DNA from: Datnioides undecimradiatus
Taxonomy: Eukaryota > Chordata > Actinopteri > Lobotiformes > Datnioididae
Assembly (NCBI GenBank): GCA_008933995.1
Contig: WARS01000045.1
Coordinates: 62,001 to 126,000 of the forward strand
Length of the DNA: 64,000 bases
Direction of reading: 5' to 3'
Shown: positions 37,376 through 48,597 of the stretch, piece after piece
Position numbering within the stretch: the stretch's first letter is position 1
How the letters are laid out: the number at the start of each line of letters is the position of its first letter
Program-made: the position numbers and the translations under genes
Notes under the pieces: generated by a model
Told to the model about the DNA's origin: nothing
Databases searched by the model: none
Seen by the model: the letters and a program-made list of their open reading frames with translations, nothing else

Positions 37376-38780
37376 TTCTTTTTCTCTTTCGCCCTCTCTT
37401 TCATTTCCCAGGATCTTTTTTTCCTCCCGCGCTTTCTCCCACTCCATCACCCCTCCACCCTTTTTTCACATCAAACACTAATGTTTCCTTCAAATTCCTT
37501 TTCCTCCCCGTCTGCCAACTTTGAAATCACAGGAAATTACGCTAAGAATTGGCGGCGCTGGTTTTTTTTTTCTTTCTTATATTTTTTTTCGCTTTCAACT
37601 TCATTCCACTTCCCAAACAGACGCTTCTCTCGTGTGGCCTGTCATCCCCAAGACACCCGCCTCCTTCTTCTACTTCCTCCTCTTCTTCTTCTCCTTTTTT
37701 ATCCTGCTGATATGTTTGTTCTGGCTCCCATCACTCCACACACACACACACACACACACAGAGTCTCGCTCTCTTGCACGTGCACACATAACGTCTCTCA
37801 CCCTTTGTGACACACTCAAACTGTCTTTCACGCACATGCATGCAGACGCAGCATGATGCTAACTACACCTAATGCAAGTTCTAGGCTTATTTGCTGGAGA
37901 ATGGTAAGAAAAATTGCTTTTTCCTCCTTGAGACATCAAAAGTCGGATAAGTACCTGTGTACGGCTGGATTATGGAGTGGACTGCACTGTTAAAAATGTA
38001 TGAATGTAACGTGTGTGTGTGTGTAAGAGAGAGTGCATGTAGGAGGTGTACTATCCGTGCTAGCGTGTATGTGCATGTGTAGAAGCGACAGAAAAAGCTC
38101 CGGACAGACAGAAGCTTGAGGGCTTCAACAGGTAAACAAGGTCCCCCAGAAACTATGACTCAGCCTGGACTGAAGGGTCACATATAGCCTCTGGGTGACA
38201 CACACAGTGAGTGCATCGCACGTGTGCAGCAACAGCTCAACCACTGTAAACAACTGGATTAAGGTACCAATTGAGTTAAATGTGTGTCTATACAGCACGT
38301 CGGTGTCATCTTATGTGTTTATGTATGTAAATGTCACGGTTCAGATATGACATCTTTTCACTTGCTGCATATTTAAGGGTAAAACAAACATAAAGAAATA
38401 ATAATAAATTAGCGAGCTGACATGACTTGTGGACGTACAAATGCCACAGAAATTGCAGCTCTGGTAATCAAGTTTCTCACTTACGGCTTGGGAAGGACCA
38501 AAACCGCGCAGATAGTCTTGGCTTTTTGAGATATCCATCATCTCAGAGATCTCTGACTCCACCCCGTCATAATGGAGGTGCCCGGAATTTTGTTTGTGGT
38601 GCTCAAAGCATTAAACACTGACATTTGTCCCATGTTGCACTAGATAATCTACAGATCTTGCTGTCAACAGTTTTTTATGGGAACTGTTTTAACAGTATAA
38701 GGTAGATCCAATAAAAAAAGTTTACATGGAGGTCTGTGTCTTTTCTTAAATGATGGGAACAGCAATTCTGGTAATAGATG

Positions 38781-38868
38781 TATGCAACAAAGGTCCCTGG
38801 CTGGATTCTCACTGGGGATGTTGTGGTTGGGTAGGTGGGTGGCTCCTAACCCCTAAGCCACTGGGAGG
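38781..38868 (-). repeat. tRNA-related SINE-like fragment, minus strand
   Basis: On the minus strand it reads GTGGCTTAGGGGTTAGGAGC, then a spacer, then GAATCCAGCCAGGGACC and TTTGTTGCATAC. This is close to a very common fish repeat with a tRNA-like A box (TGG-TTAG), a degraded B box (AATCC) and the end GGGACCTTTGTTGCATG. The copy is old, with several substitutions in both boxes, so I regard it as a dead SINE-type insertion and not a tRNA gene. The family name is uncertain. Confidence 0.6.
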
Positions 38869-39247
38869 GTGTGTATTTTTTCAACACAAGAGTTAAAATT
38901 CAAGTAGCTCTCGTTGTGCTGGGGAGATCCAGAAAAGTCAAAGGTCTGATATTTTAATTTAATATCAGGCTAATATCAAGAAGAGACAAAACTCCAGTTT
39001 CCTTTCAAAAATGAAATAACAACTGGAGTGCTGCTCTAACTGGGAGTGACTTAGGTGAGCCTAGCTGCATCATATCATGCATCCAGGCTGTTACAATGAT
39101 TAATTTTACATATATCCTCCCATGGAGGAATTGTATGTATTGCTGAGGAGTTATTATTTAATATGTGTAGGGCTTAATTTTAGCAGGATTTAATCATAAT
39201 AATGAGACATTCAAAGAGGACCTTTTGTTCCTCTGCTAAAACCCCCT

Positions 39248-39293
39248 ACACACACGCACACACACACACACACCCACACACACACACACACAG
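39248..39293. repeat. (CA)n microsatellite
   Basis: A CA array with single GC and CC interruptions, ending about 55 nt before the CRE/X-box cluster. Confidence 0.93.
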
Positions 39294-39346
39294 AGTCACT
39301 CAGTCCCGGGGAAATCACAGAGATAGACGTACAGGCATATCTTTGT

Positions 39347-39482
39347 TGACGTCACGTTGCCTGGCAACATCCCAGCATGCTTGGCTGTGACAAGCTGAGG
39401 TCTCAGCCCTGAAGCGCGATGCATCATGGGGGATTGTGTGTGCCGCGTCTTACATCACCCACAATCCCCCCATGCTGATGCA
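39347..39482. promoter_or_regulatory. Clustered CRE, X-box and ZNF143-like sites with an inverted repeat
   Basis: A perfect palindromic CRE TGACGTCA (39347-39354) is followed directly by GTTGCCTGGCAAC (39356-39368), which fits the RFX X-box GTTGCC-N(0-3)-GGCAAC. Next comes TCCCAGCATGC (39370-39380), as in ZNF143/THAP11 sites. Then GCGCGATGCATCATGGG with GGATTGTG (about 39416-39438) resembles the long ZNF143 motif in reverse, and its inverted partner CACAATCCCCCCATGCTGATGCA-type arm occupies 39460-39482 after a 21-nt loop. Such sites typically lie in housekeeping or bidirectional promoters and at chromatin-loop anchors. The motif matches are seen directly; promoter, enhancer or insulator activity within arid1b intron 2 is inference. 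Confidence 0.45.
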
Positions 39483-40523
39483 GTCTCAGTCAAGACGGTG
39501 AGAATGTTCTTTGCGGCTGATCCACGGACAGTTTTGCAACATCTGAGGTTAAGAAAGTGGGTGGGGTGGATGATTTCTCCTCCTCCAGACACGGCTGCAA
39601 TCATGTCCATCTTAACTGCATTTTGTGCATCTTTTTATATGTAATTAATAGTCACTTTAAGACTTGATATACAGTATATTTGCAGTACACATCTGGGGCA
39701 TTCATTTTTAGCCCTCCCCGCTCCTCCCTGATCAGACCCCTGACCGCTTTTCTGTAGGTGAGGCTCATTACGCTCATCTGAGAGTGTGGAATTAAACCTC
39801 CTCCTCCGAACTCATTACTGTGAGCTAGATTTCACCGGCTGCAGATAGGCAATGCGGTGGTGCTGCTTTTAAAGCCAGAGCTAGATAATTAGAAACTTTA
39901 GAAGCGCATTTCCCATGGCTATAGCCAGAGTGAACAACTAATTCTATTTGAACTAATTACGTTCCATAGCGCTACGCTTGGGCTATGTAATACGCCCGAG
40001 GATTTCATCACAAAACAGTACCGGGGATGTATTTTTGTGTGTGTTACTGACTGAACGTCGTTATGCGTTGGCATTACTCTCTATGCACAGCCGGTTTTCG
40101 CATATACACCCCCGCTGGCTCCCAATTGTGTGTATTTCATACTGCAAAAGCCCAGAGCAGGCTCCGTAATGCTCATTTTGGGAGTGTGTTGACATCATCA
40201 GAATGCGTCAGACGAGGTTTAGACGTGCAGCTGAAGTAATGAAGGCTGAGGTGGAGCCTCCCTGCAGATCACAGTGTGACCAGTGAGACAAAGCGAAACA
40301 TTTAATTAAAGTAAATTAGTGACTTAGCATGACACGTTAAAATCTTTGGGCAATAATGTAATTATAATTATTGATTAACTTTTTTTTGGCATTGTGAAAA
40401 GTGTAATTTTTGGTCACTGCAGTAATCTGTTTTTGACATGAATTTGTTATTTTGTGGCTGTTTATTTATTCATTATTATTATTTTTTTAGAGAGACAAAA
40501 CAAAAATACAGGCCAATTCAACT

Positions 40524-40524
<1 letters not shown>

Positions 40525-40555
<31 letters not shown>
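40525..40555. repeat. (AAAT)n microsatellite
   Basis: A perfect tetranucleotide array of about seven AAAT units. Confidence 0.95.
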
Positions 40556-40561
40556 GAACAA

Positions 40562-40587
40562 CTATTATTATTATTATTATTATTATG
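40562..40587. repeat. (ATT)n microsatellite
   Basis: A perfect trinucleotide array of about eight ATT units, only 7 nt from the AAAT array, making a compound locus. Confidence 0.95.
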
Positions 40588-41504
40588 ATCTTATATCATG
40601 TACAGAAATAAAAAACTTCTGAATAAAAACTGAAAATATATTTTGAGAGTAGGCTTATAAAGATTAATTTTACAGTAACAAGTAGAGTGCTTGAGTAAAT
40701 GTATTTAGTTACATTCCACCGCTGCACACAAGTCATCTAAGCAATACCTGCAGTGTAAGGGCAGCGTCTTTGAGTTCCTAAATTCAAATACTTAAAAACT
40801 AATGGAGCAGAAGCCAGATCATCTGACTTCTAGTGCTACATCACACACGTCCCATAACACAACCTAAACCCTCCCTTCCTGGTAGACAACCACATCTCTC
40901 AACGTCAACCCCAGTGGCTTTTTAGTTAAACATTTGTCTGCAAGCCCCAACTGAGATAACCCTGACAACAGCACTGGTTCTTCAGACTTCATAAAGCCCC
41001 TCCAAAGCCACGAACGACATCACACAACTGTTTTCACAATCTGAGGTGTGTTCCCCCAGGGTGGGTAAACTGATCCTCATCTGTAAAATCATTGTCTTTA
41101 TCCTTTAATTCTTTGTGCACCAGTATATCTATTTGTTAATGTCTCTATTTCCTCATGTGAGCCATAGAGAATGTGAGTCTATGTGCATATAAATACATGA
41201 GCACCACACTCTGCATGTACACACATTTGTCCAATATTTTAAGACAATGTAGAGAGTCTGTCTGTCAGTCCATCTGTGTTTCCCTTCTTTCGCCATCTCT
41301 CCCTCTCTCTCTGTGCTCTTGCTATGTGTGGAAGCTCGCTCGCCCCAGTGAGAGGTGTCCAAGTCCAGACCAACAGACCAGGCTGACTAAATATAGAAGG
41401 CAGCGACAGCAGGGGACACTCCCCCCTCTCTTACTGTGGCGCTCGGTACTGCTGTTTCACTACAGACTACACTGAATACAGAACTACGCTGTCATGCTCA
41501 CACA

Positions 41505-41539
<35 letters not shown>

Positions 41540-41828
41540 AGAAAAGAGGTTCACTTTCTGTCAGAAATGTGGGACACACATATCACCCATGCAAACGCAT
41601 ACCGCTTGAAGTACACACGGATAAATACACATGCATATGTTATCAGCACCTCCCTCTAACACATACACAAACACACATGCAAACCCTTCCAGTCCAAATG
41701 GGATTTACTTAAGACTCAATAAAACAGACAGAAGCACTATTGTCTCCAACACAGGCCTATTGTGTCTCACAGAGACTGTGACGTGGATCGGCTGCGCTGT
41801 GTCTATGTTTACCAAGCAGAGAGCATTC

Positions 41829-41833
<5 letters not shown>

Positions 41834-41868
<35 letters not shown>

Positions 41869-41900
41869 AATCCAAGACACATGGAAAAAAAAAAAAAAAA
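41834..41900. repeat. (CA)n microsatellite with nearby poly(A)
   Basis: A CA array of about 15 units is followed 20 nt later by an uninterrupted run of A (about 17). Confidence 0.9.
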
Positions 41901-41974
41901 TCAGCCAGGCATGCACACACACCCACCCACACACATATACAGAGCGATATAGAGATACCCAATCAAGCATACAA

Positions 41975-41979
41975 ACACA

Positions 41980-42015
<36 letters not shown>

Positions 42016-42032
42016 TGCACACACGCGCACGC
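41975..42032. repeat. (GCAC)n microsatellite
   Basis: About ten CGCA units are flanked by CA steps. The run is alternating purine-pyrimidine and ends 312 nt from the exon 2 donor, on the intron 2 side. Confidence 0.93.
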
Positions 42033-42343
42033 AGCATCAAACCCATCTCGCTCCAGTGGGAGTCTGAGGGGAACTGAGTGATGAACAGGAGTGACACCAC
42101 CACATGCCAGGGTGTGCGATGTGCTGCCTGGTATTTTAGGCTGCGTCTCAAATTGAACATGCCAAGCCTTCAGGGGAAAATCGCTGGAGAATGTTCACCA
42201 CGAGAAGCAAATGTCCCACAGCAATATCGCTTATAACAGCGGCTGCAGAGTCTGGATCGGCACTGCACAGGGGGCTGACTCATTCATGAATCACGGTGAG
42301 ACGCACGCGGGTGAAGGCGCGGCGTTTGGGTTTGTTGACATAC

Positions 42344-42547
42344 CTGCTGCTGAGGATACTGCATTCCGCCCATGCCCATTTGGCCCCTCCCCTGCATGCT
42401 CATTGGATATCTGTGCGGAGGGGGCGACGTGTACGTCTGACTCGGAGGGTAAGGCCCGCCCCCTGGCTGCTGTGGGGTGGAGTAGGGATTGTTGGCCATG
42501 CTGTACAGCTGGGAGCGCTTCATGGCCATGAAGTCCATAGAGGACAC
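42344..42547 (-). CDS. arid1b: ARID1B exon 2 equivalent, internal coding exon
   Basis: The exon has 204 nt and encodes 68 residues in phase 0, beginning VSSMDFMAMKRSQLYSM and ending GMGGMQYPQQQ, with HRYPMSMQGRGQMG between. Human ARID1B has the corresponding MDPMVMKRPQLYGM, QRYPIGIQGR and AGMQYPQQQ blocks, while ARID1A has MDQMGKMRPQPYGG; the KR-QLY and MQYPQQQ words identify ARID1B. Splice sites are strong: acceptor TTTCCCTCTACAG and donor CAG/GTATGT. ARID1A exon 2 has the same limits relative to the protein. The first codon is GTG, but this is an internal exon and not a translation start. The region is Pro/Tyr/Gln/Met-rich and disordered, ahead of the ARID domain of this BAF complex subunit. 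Confidence 0.94.
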
Positions 42548-44843
42548 CTGTAGAGGGAAACACAGGGATTAATGATATGTCATCAGCATTTCTTTCTTGG
42601 CTAGTATTTCACATTCATTCACAAGGGTGCACTGTGATTGGCCGAGAGCCGTTCAAATGAATTCATCCACCATCTGCCAAGTTGGAGCCCCTGACAGAAG
42701 TCCACTTAGTGCACACACTCTAAACCACAGCCACCATTGATTTATTTTATAATTGCACAGTGAGTGGAAGCCTTAAATTAATGTCTACAGGTCATAAATG
42801 AACTACAAATGGAATTAAGTAAGCAAAGATGTTTATTGCATCGCTATCAGGAGCAAACTTTGCTGGAGGAAAGCCAAAATAAAATGATTTAATTAAAACC
42901 TAAAGCTTGTATCTTTGTTTTAATGTCTGAGAGGGTTTTGAAAAGTGTTGTAAATGTTGTTTAAAGCGATGGGAAGCAATAGCAATAAAAACTCTATGGC
43001 CTTGTTCCCACAACCACAGCCCAGCAGTGCCAATAATCACCGTAGAGCACGCTCCGCTCACTTGCTTACAGCAAACTGGCGGAAATACTGATTATTGCAT
43101 TGGAGTTTATGCTTCTCTGAATGAAAATGCAAGAGCAGGTAAGAGTTGAGAGTCCTGCAGGGATCCAAGCTTTTGCACTGCAGTTGTTGCAAGTTTGAAA
43201 CCCAGGTGGGACCTCAGTGCTGTCAAAGCACCTGCTCTCCAAGGCCACACCTTGGGAGCTAGCTTCTTATACGAACACAAAACCAAAAATCAAAGAGAAG
43301 AAAGACGGGGTGTCAAGGGCGATTTATTCCATTGTAAGTATTTCAGAGGCTTTTTAGAGGTTGTTTGGGGTCTCGGTGAGCCACTGGAAAATTCCGGTAC
43401 AGTGCGTCGGGCTAATGCTAATCCGTCACCCGTAGCGGCGTGTTTGTCTGTCTGCCGGGCAGATAATGTGGACTTCCTCTATCTCCCCTCTCTCCTCTCA
43501 TGCTTTCTCCCTTTGTCTCCGCCGTGTAGGATCATGTGTGATTTATGACATTTTGTTCCTACTGTTTCTTACACACACACACTTTCACTTCTCCTCTCTC
43601 ATCTCCAACTAACCGCCTCCCCCCACCACCAGCTCCCCCCTCAGTTCCCTCTCTTCTCCCCAACTCAATATCACCTTGTCTAGTGTAGAGGAGAAATTGC
43701 CGCTGCCTCATATTGCCAGGCTAATATCAAGAAGACATGTCAGGGGATGGGAGCACTTTATTCAGCAGGTTACGTGCAGACGGTTACGGCGCTCTAGCTT
43801 TAAAGTGGTTTTGTCTACTGAGGCATGTGCGTGGAGTAGTTTGGACTATTTCACAGAGTGTGGAGGAGAAAAAGAAAGAGAGAGAGATAGAGAGATAGAG
43901 GGGAAAAGTGTGTTTTGGTACTGAGAGAGATGGAGAAAGAAAGCCAGAGAGAGAGGATTGAGTACTCCTGGGTGTTTAAAAGTTGTTTCACAGCACGGAG
44001 GTGTATGTGGGTGTGTGTGAGGAGAGGGGGTTATCCTGCAAAGGTCTGCATCACAGGATTTCACCAGGTCTAATCCAAAGAGAGTAAAAACAGGCTTTTT
44101 GTGTGTGTGTGCGCGCCTGTGTGTATAATGCATGTTTGCAGTCCTTCTCATGTGCTGTAGTCTTTACTCTGCCCTCCTTCCCGGATGAAACTATAATAAG
44201 TGGATCATTCCCCATATTGCAGAAGCTTCAGACACAGCTTGCGCTGGAAGGTCTGATCTGAAATGAAACATTTATCCACTGGACAAAGCCGATATCTCAT
44301 CCGACAAAATGATTGCCAACATTAGAGTAAAGCACACTGGGGAATAATTAAAGCCATGAGCCATTGTGGAGTAAAACCCGTTTTAAATGTTTTTGATAGA
44401 AAAATCATTTGGATTTTTGGAATAATGATGGACGAACAAAAAAAAAAAAAAGCCATCCTTCAAAGAGCAAAATTTGTTCCAGATCAGATCATTTTAGAAA
44501 GAAAACCTTGAATCATGGTATAATTTGTCTCCGCTCCTTATTTCTAAGTAAGACGATGAAGAGCCTGATTGAACAGGAACAAGAGTGATCTAATAACCTA
44601 ATGCAGAAATGCAACTAAAATAGATTGAGTCCTTAAGTGCCTCTGAACTGAGCAATTTACTGAGTTAAACTGTCTGAGTATCAAAGGAGAGGTTTGTTTT
44701 AGAGTGTTGTTTCCTTGTAATAAAACTGACGCCGGTCACATGTTTCTAATGTAGCTGTAATGGTAGAGCGGAGGGCAACGCGTGACGTGCTTAAAGGTTT
44801 GTACACTTGCAAACTCACAGACAGCAACAAGCCGGTCACACAC

Positions 44844-44888
44844 ACACACACTCACAAACACACACTCACAAACACACACTCACAAACA
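44844..44888. repeat. 14-nt tandem repeat, about 2.7 copies
   Basis: The unit CTCACAAACACACA occurs at 44851-44864 and 44865-44878, and again in part at 44879-44888. It grew out of a CA array. Confidence 0.9.
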
Positions 44889-45280
44889 TGGGTCTACAAA
44901 GCAAAATCTGCAGTGAAAGGGCGACGCTCTCCAGTTTCTGAAAATCCAGGGCACTGTGCCACCCGTGATATGGGACACACACCCCACCCCTCCCCAGCTC
45001 CATCCAGTTCACCAATCCATCTCAAGAGGTCCTTCGTTTGCCAGAAATGCTGAGCGCAACACAAGTAAATCCCCTCACATGGCTGCCAAGTGTCCACACA
45101 CATGCTCGCAAAATAAAAAAAAAAAAGAAAAACATTAGCTGCTGCACTCAGAAAGACACTGGGACACAGACAACAGCTTCAGAGTTTTGGGAGAGGGGTG
45201 GACACACGTGCACAGAAATGTGTGTTAGCAGAACCTTTCTCTGGCTGTGACTGTTGATCTTTCTCTCTCACACACTCCCT

Positions 45281-45325
45281 CACACACACACACACACACA
45301 CGCACGCACGCACGCACGCACGCAC
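45281..45325. repeat. (CA)n(CGCA)n compound microsatellite
   Basis: About nine CA units pass directly into about six CGCA units, the same compound type as at 41975-42032. Confidence 0.94.
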
Positions 45326-48300
45326 TTGTGGGCAATTTCTAAATAAAACCCCCACAATAAAATTAAATAGAACTATCTGATACATTGGTCCATCTTCCAC
45401 ACATGGCATTATCCACACCTGTCCACAGAGGCAAAAAAAAGAGTATTCTCCGCCTCCCCAAACAGAGCCTCATATCTGCTCTCGTGACAAGTTCCACTAA
45501 ATGAGATTTCAGCCCACTGCAGCCTTTTCCTAGAGATATGCCCACCATTTCCCTCACACCACCAGGCACAAAAAAAAGCAACAATTCTTGACAAATTGAA
45601 ACATTATTTTTTTCCTCCCCTCAGAGAAATGGCTGTACTTAGGAAAAAAAATTATGAATATGACACGAAGTGAATCGTGTTTGTGCCAGGAGGGACAGCA
45701 GATAAAAAACTAGAGGGAATATACAGAAATTGTTTTTTATTTTCTTCAAATGTGTTTTTCACTTTTGTTCATCTGGGCATGCCATTCAATGGAGGAGGGG
45801 GAGGAGGCATGGGAGACAATAGTAATTCAACTGCTAAATTTAAAATTCAATTTATGAACTCCTCTCCAGCGCTCTGACTCTCGTGAGCTTTTTTTTTTTC
45901 CCCCCGCAAAACAAAGCCATTAAAACAGAACATGGGTGAAATTACTGTGGGGTGAAACCTGCTAAATTGCTTTTCTGAGCTCAACATTTTTATGTTGCAA
46001 AAAATGATTTTACTCCTCGCTTTAATGTGCTAAGTTGTTAATCAGAAAGAGACAAAATGCTCGACACAAAAGGCTCGGATATGTGGATTATGAGACACAC
46101 ACTGGGATCAAACAAACATAAAACAATATTGGTAAATGGTTATTATTCCAATTTCGTTTTGAATGTGGGATTTTTTTTATTTTTTTTAATCTCCTGATTT
46201 ATCAGCCATGGTGTGGGAACGTGTTCAAACAGGGCTGAAACACACACACACACACACACTTACTTGTGTCCCTGTGACTATTTGCTACCCCTGTCCTTCA
46301 CACTAGATGATCAAATCATCAGCTGTCGGCATCAGCTCTTCATTTCGGTTATTTACTATCCACACACACACACACACAGGAAACTGTGACAGAGACAAGC
46401 TCACCCACTTAGCAGGTGCAGTAACTATACAGTGAGATCTGTGTTGCTGCTCTACAGATACTCGCCCTCAGGGCTGGAGTCTTTCCACTAAAATCCTCTG
46501 GTCTTCAGACCTGAGCAGCATGCTGGTCTTCATACAATGAAAAACTGTAATTAAAGATGTTTATTCATATGTTCTTTATGGGCTACAAGCTGCTTTATTG
46601 AGAGGCGGTTACTTCAGAAATAGTTTGAATCTTGCTCGAGCAGTTCAGTCAACTATTACGATCGCGTACATCACTAAGTGGTTTAATGCTGTCTAGAACA
46701 ACAGACTTTTCCTGTTGGATCAGTAACAGTTCCCGAAGAACCATTTCGGGCCAAATGAACTAGCTGCTACAGTGAGTATAAGTGCTCTAAAGCTCAATGT
46801 ATTTAGCTGCTTAGATACTCCAGGGTCTTCAGCGGGATGTACCAAAATAGCAGGATTCATATTTTTCAACTGTTAGCTGTAAAGACCTATTTGGTGCTCA
46901 CATGGCGCAAATTGTTCCAAATATCACCTTAGAAAGACCCATCAAACCTGATTGTGTATGAAAATTAGCCCCAAGATGCCTTTTTGGTATTGATTATCTT
47001 CTCTTTTTCTTGGAAGGACTACTGCATAATGCAGGCTTTTATACCTGTGTAATGAAACCATTTTAGTCTGTGTGTATTTGTGTAGGAGAAACAAATAAGG
47101 ATAATTATCGTCAGCGGATCCCCTTTATCCTCTGCGCCGCGTCTGTCTCTGGAGAATCAACATGCTGCAGCCAGAGCCGGCTGGTCTGCTGGGACAATCA
47201 GCCTTGTCTTTTATGTTATTTATTTATACCATGCAGCAGAGCACTCTCCAATTCCTATTACACTGCAGGGCCCGTCGATGCCGCGGCCTCCAGAACAAAG
47301 CTCCGCATTTCAGGCTTGAAACCCCGTGCATCTAGGCCTACTGTTTCAAGCATTAAAAAAAATAGAATGGGTAGAAAGAGAAAAGATGGTAGAGGAAGAG
47401 AGGGGGAGAGAGAAAGAGGAGAGGAGAGACTGCAGCAGTGGGCGAGTACAGATCGAGTTCCATATTAATGTGTGCAAATTCCCCCGCTCCTGCTGACTAA
47501 GATTAGAAAAATTAATTTCATGGATGCAGAGACAATACTGATGTCATCAAGCGGAGAGGAGAGGAGCAGCGCGCTGTTAACTCCTCCCTGCCTGGCCTCC
47601 ATGAGGAATAGATCACTCTTTAGTATCGGTTCATTGCTTCATTTGCCTGCCAAGATTCAAGCAAGTTAACTAAACACTAAATGTTTAGCCTTGACAGATC
47701 TATCCTATCTATTTACCCCATCCTAAAAAGAACTTGTTGTGTAAGTGTGTGGTGAAGTAGCTGAGTTGGGAGCATGGTGAATTCCCATGTGAGTGCTGCA
47801 CCGCTAAGAGGACCAAATTCAGTGAATAATGTCTTGAAACACAATCTCATCCTGCATCTCAGCACGCGCGCCTTGTTAGTAAAAAGTCTCATAACGAATG
47901 ACAGTGTGAAGAGTAGCGCTGGTCCGCGGGGAGCTGGGCAGAGCCAAATTGCCTTTCCTCAGCCCAATATGCCTGGATGGCACAGGCAGCTAGGCATGAA
48001 GGCTGGCTAGCAAAGAGAGACATGAAATTATCTGAGGAGAGAGAGGTGTGTGGGGGGGGTTATACATACACTGTGTATATTTGGCAACGGTGCTGTGAGT
48101 TGAGAAAGAAGGGCAGGCAGAGAGAAGCCAGATAAGGACGTGCTGTTATTCAGATGACCAGCGTGCTTTTGTGTTTGGCGCAATGCACATCATTGGTCTC
48201 TGTCCTGCCTCGAACTCGGGGCCAGTGATCTGCGTGCCCTCTGCATTTGACACCAGTATTAACACCACACACACTCACGCTGGGGTGCTCAAAGACACGC

Positions 48301-48564
48301 CCACCCCTTCCAACCACCCCCACCCCATCTCCCATGTGTGCATGAGGAAAAGTTGCAGATTGTTCGGTTCCTCACGGCCAGCACAAAGACGTCATTAAGG
48401 GAAGGGAGGAGGGGGATGGAAGAGAAGAAGGAAGATGGGAGGGAGGAGGAGAAGGAGAGAGGCTGCTTCATCTGTCTCAAGTGAGATTGGGGTCGCAGGG
48501 TCACCGGAGCCCTTTTCCTTCGCTAAGACTGAGAGCTGAGGAAGCGGCAGGAACAGGAAAAAAT

Positions 48565-48597
<33 letters not shown>

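Larger units (their letters stand above)
24037..42343 (-). other. arid1b: arid1b intron 2
   Basis: This 18.3-kb intron lies between the exons at 42344-42547 and 23878-24036, with donor GTATGT. It carries several CA arrays, AAAT and ATT arrays near 40.5 kb, a purine-rich stretch at 28690-29125, a 22-nt direct repeat pair near 27.2 and 27.7 kb, a tRNA-related repeat at 38781-38868, an E-box/CCAAT group at 35655-35707 and the regulatory cluster at 39347-39482. Some mammalian ARID1B isoforms are described with an extra small exon between these two exons; I could not find a convincing equivalent. Stretches 24100-25440, 26120-28300, 29350-32000, 32300-35600 and 36500-37300 hold nothing I can name beyond isolated motifs. 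Confidence 0.75.

Noticed and set aside
41975-42032. GCAC repeats considered as a regulatory CpG cluster
   Set aside because: The CpGs here come only from the tetranucleotide repeat, not from a CpG island.
24037-42343. Search for the small extra exon described for some mammalian ARID1B isoforms between exons 2 and 3
   Set aside because: No segment with matching residues and both splice sites was found by eye; a translated search would be needed to exclude it.
44844-44888. Short direct repeats considered as a CRISPR-like array
   Set aside because: The repeats are head-to-tail without spacers and derive from a CA microsatellite, and the DNA is vertebrate.
47758-47800. tRNA A-box-like TAGCTGAGTTGG
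   Set aside because: The A box is perfect, but no B box (GGTTCRANNCC) lies at the required distance and no cloverleaf forms. At most it is a decayed SINE head.
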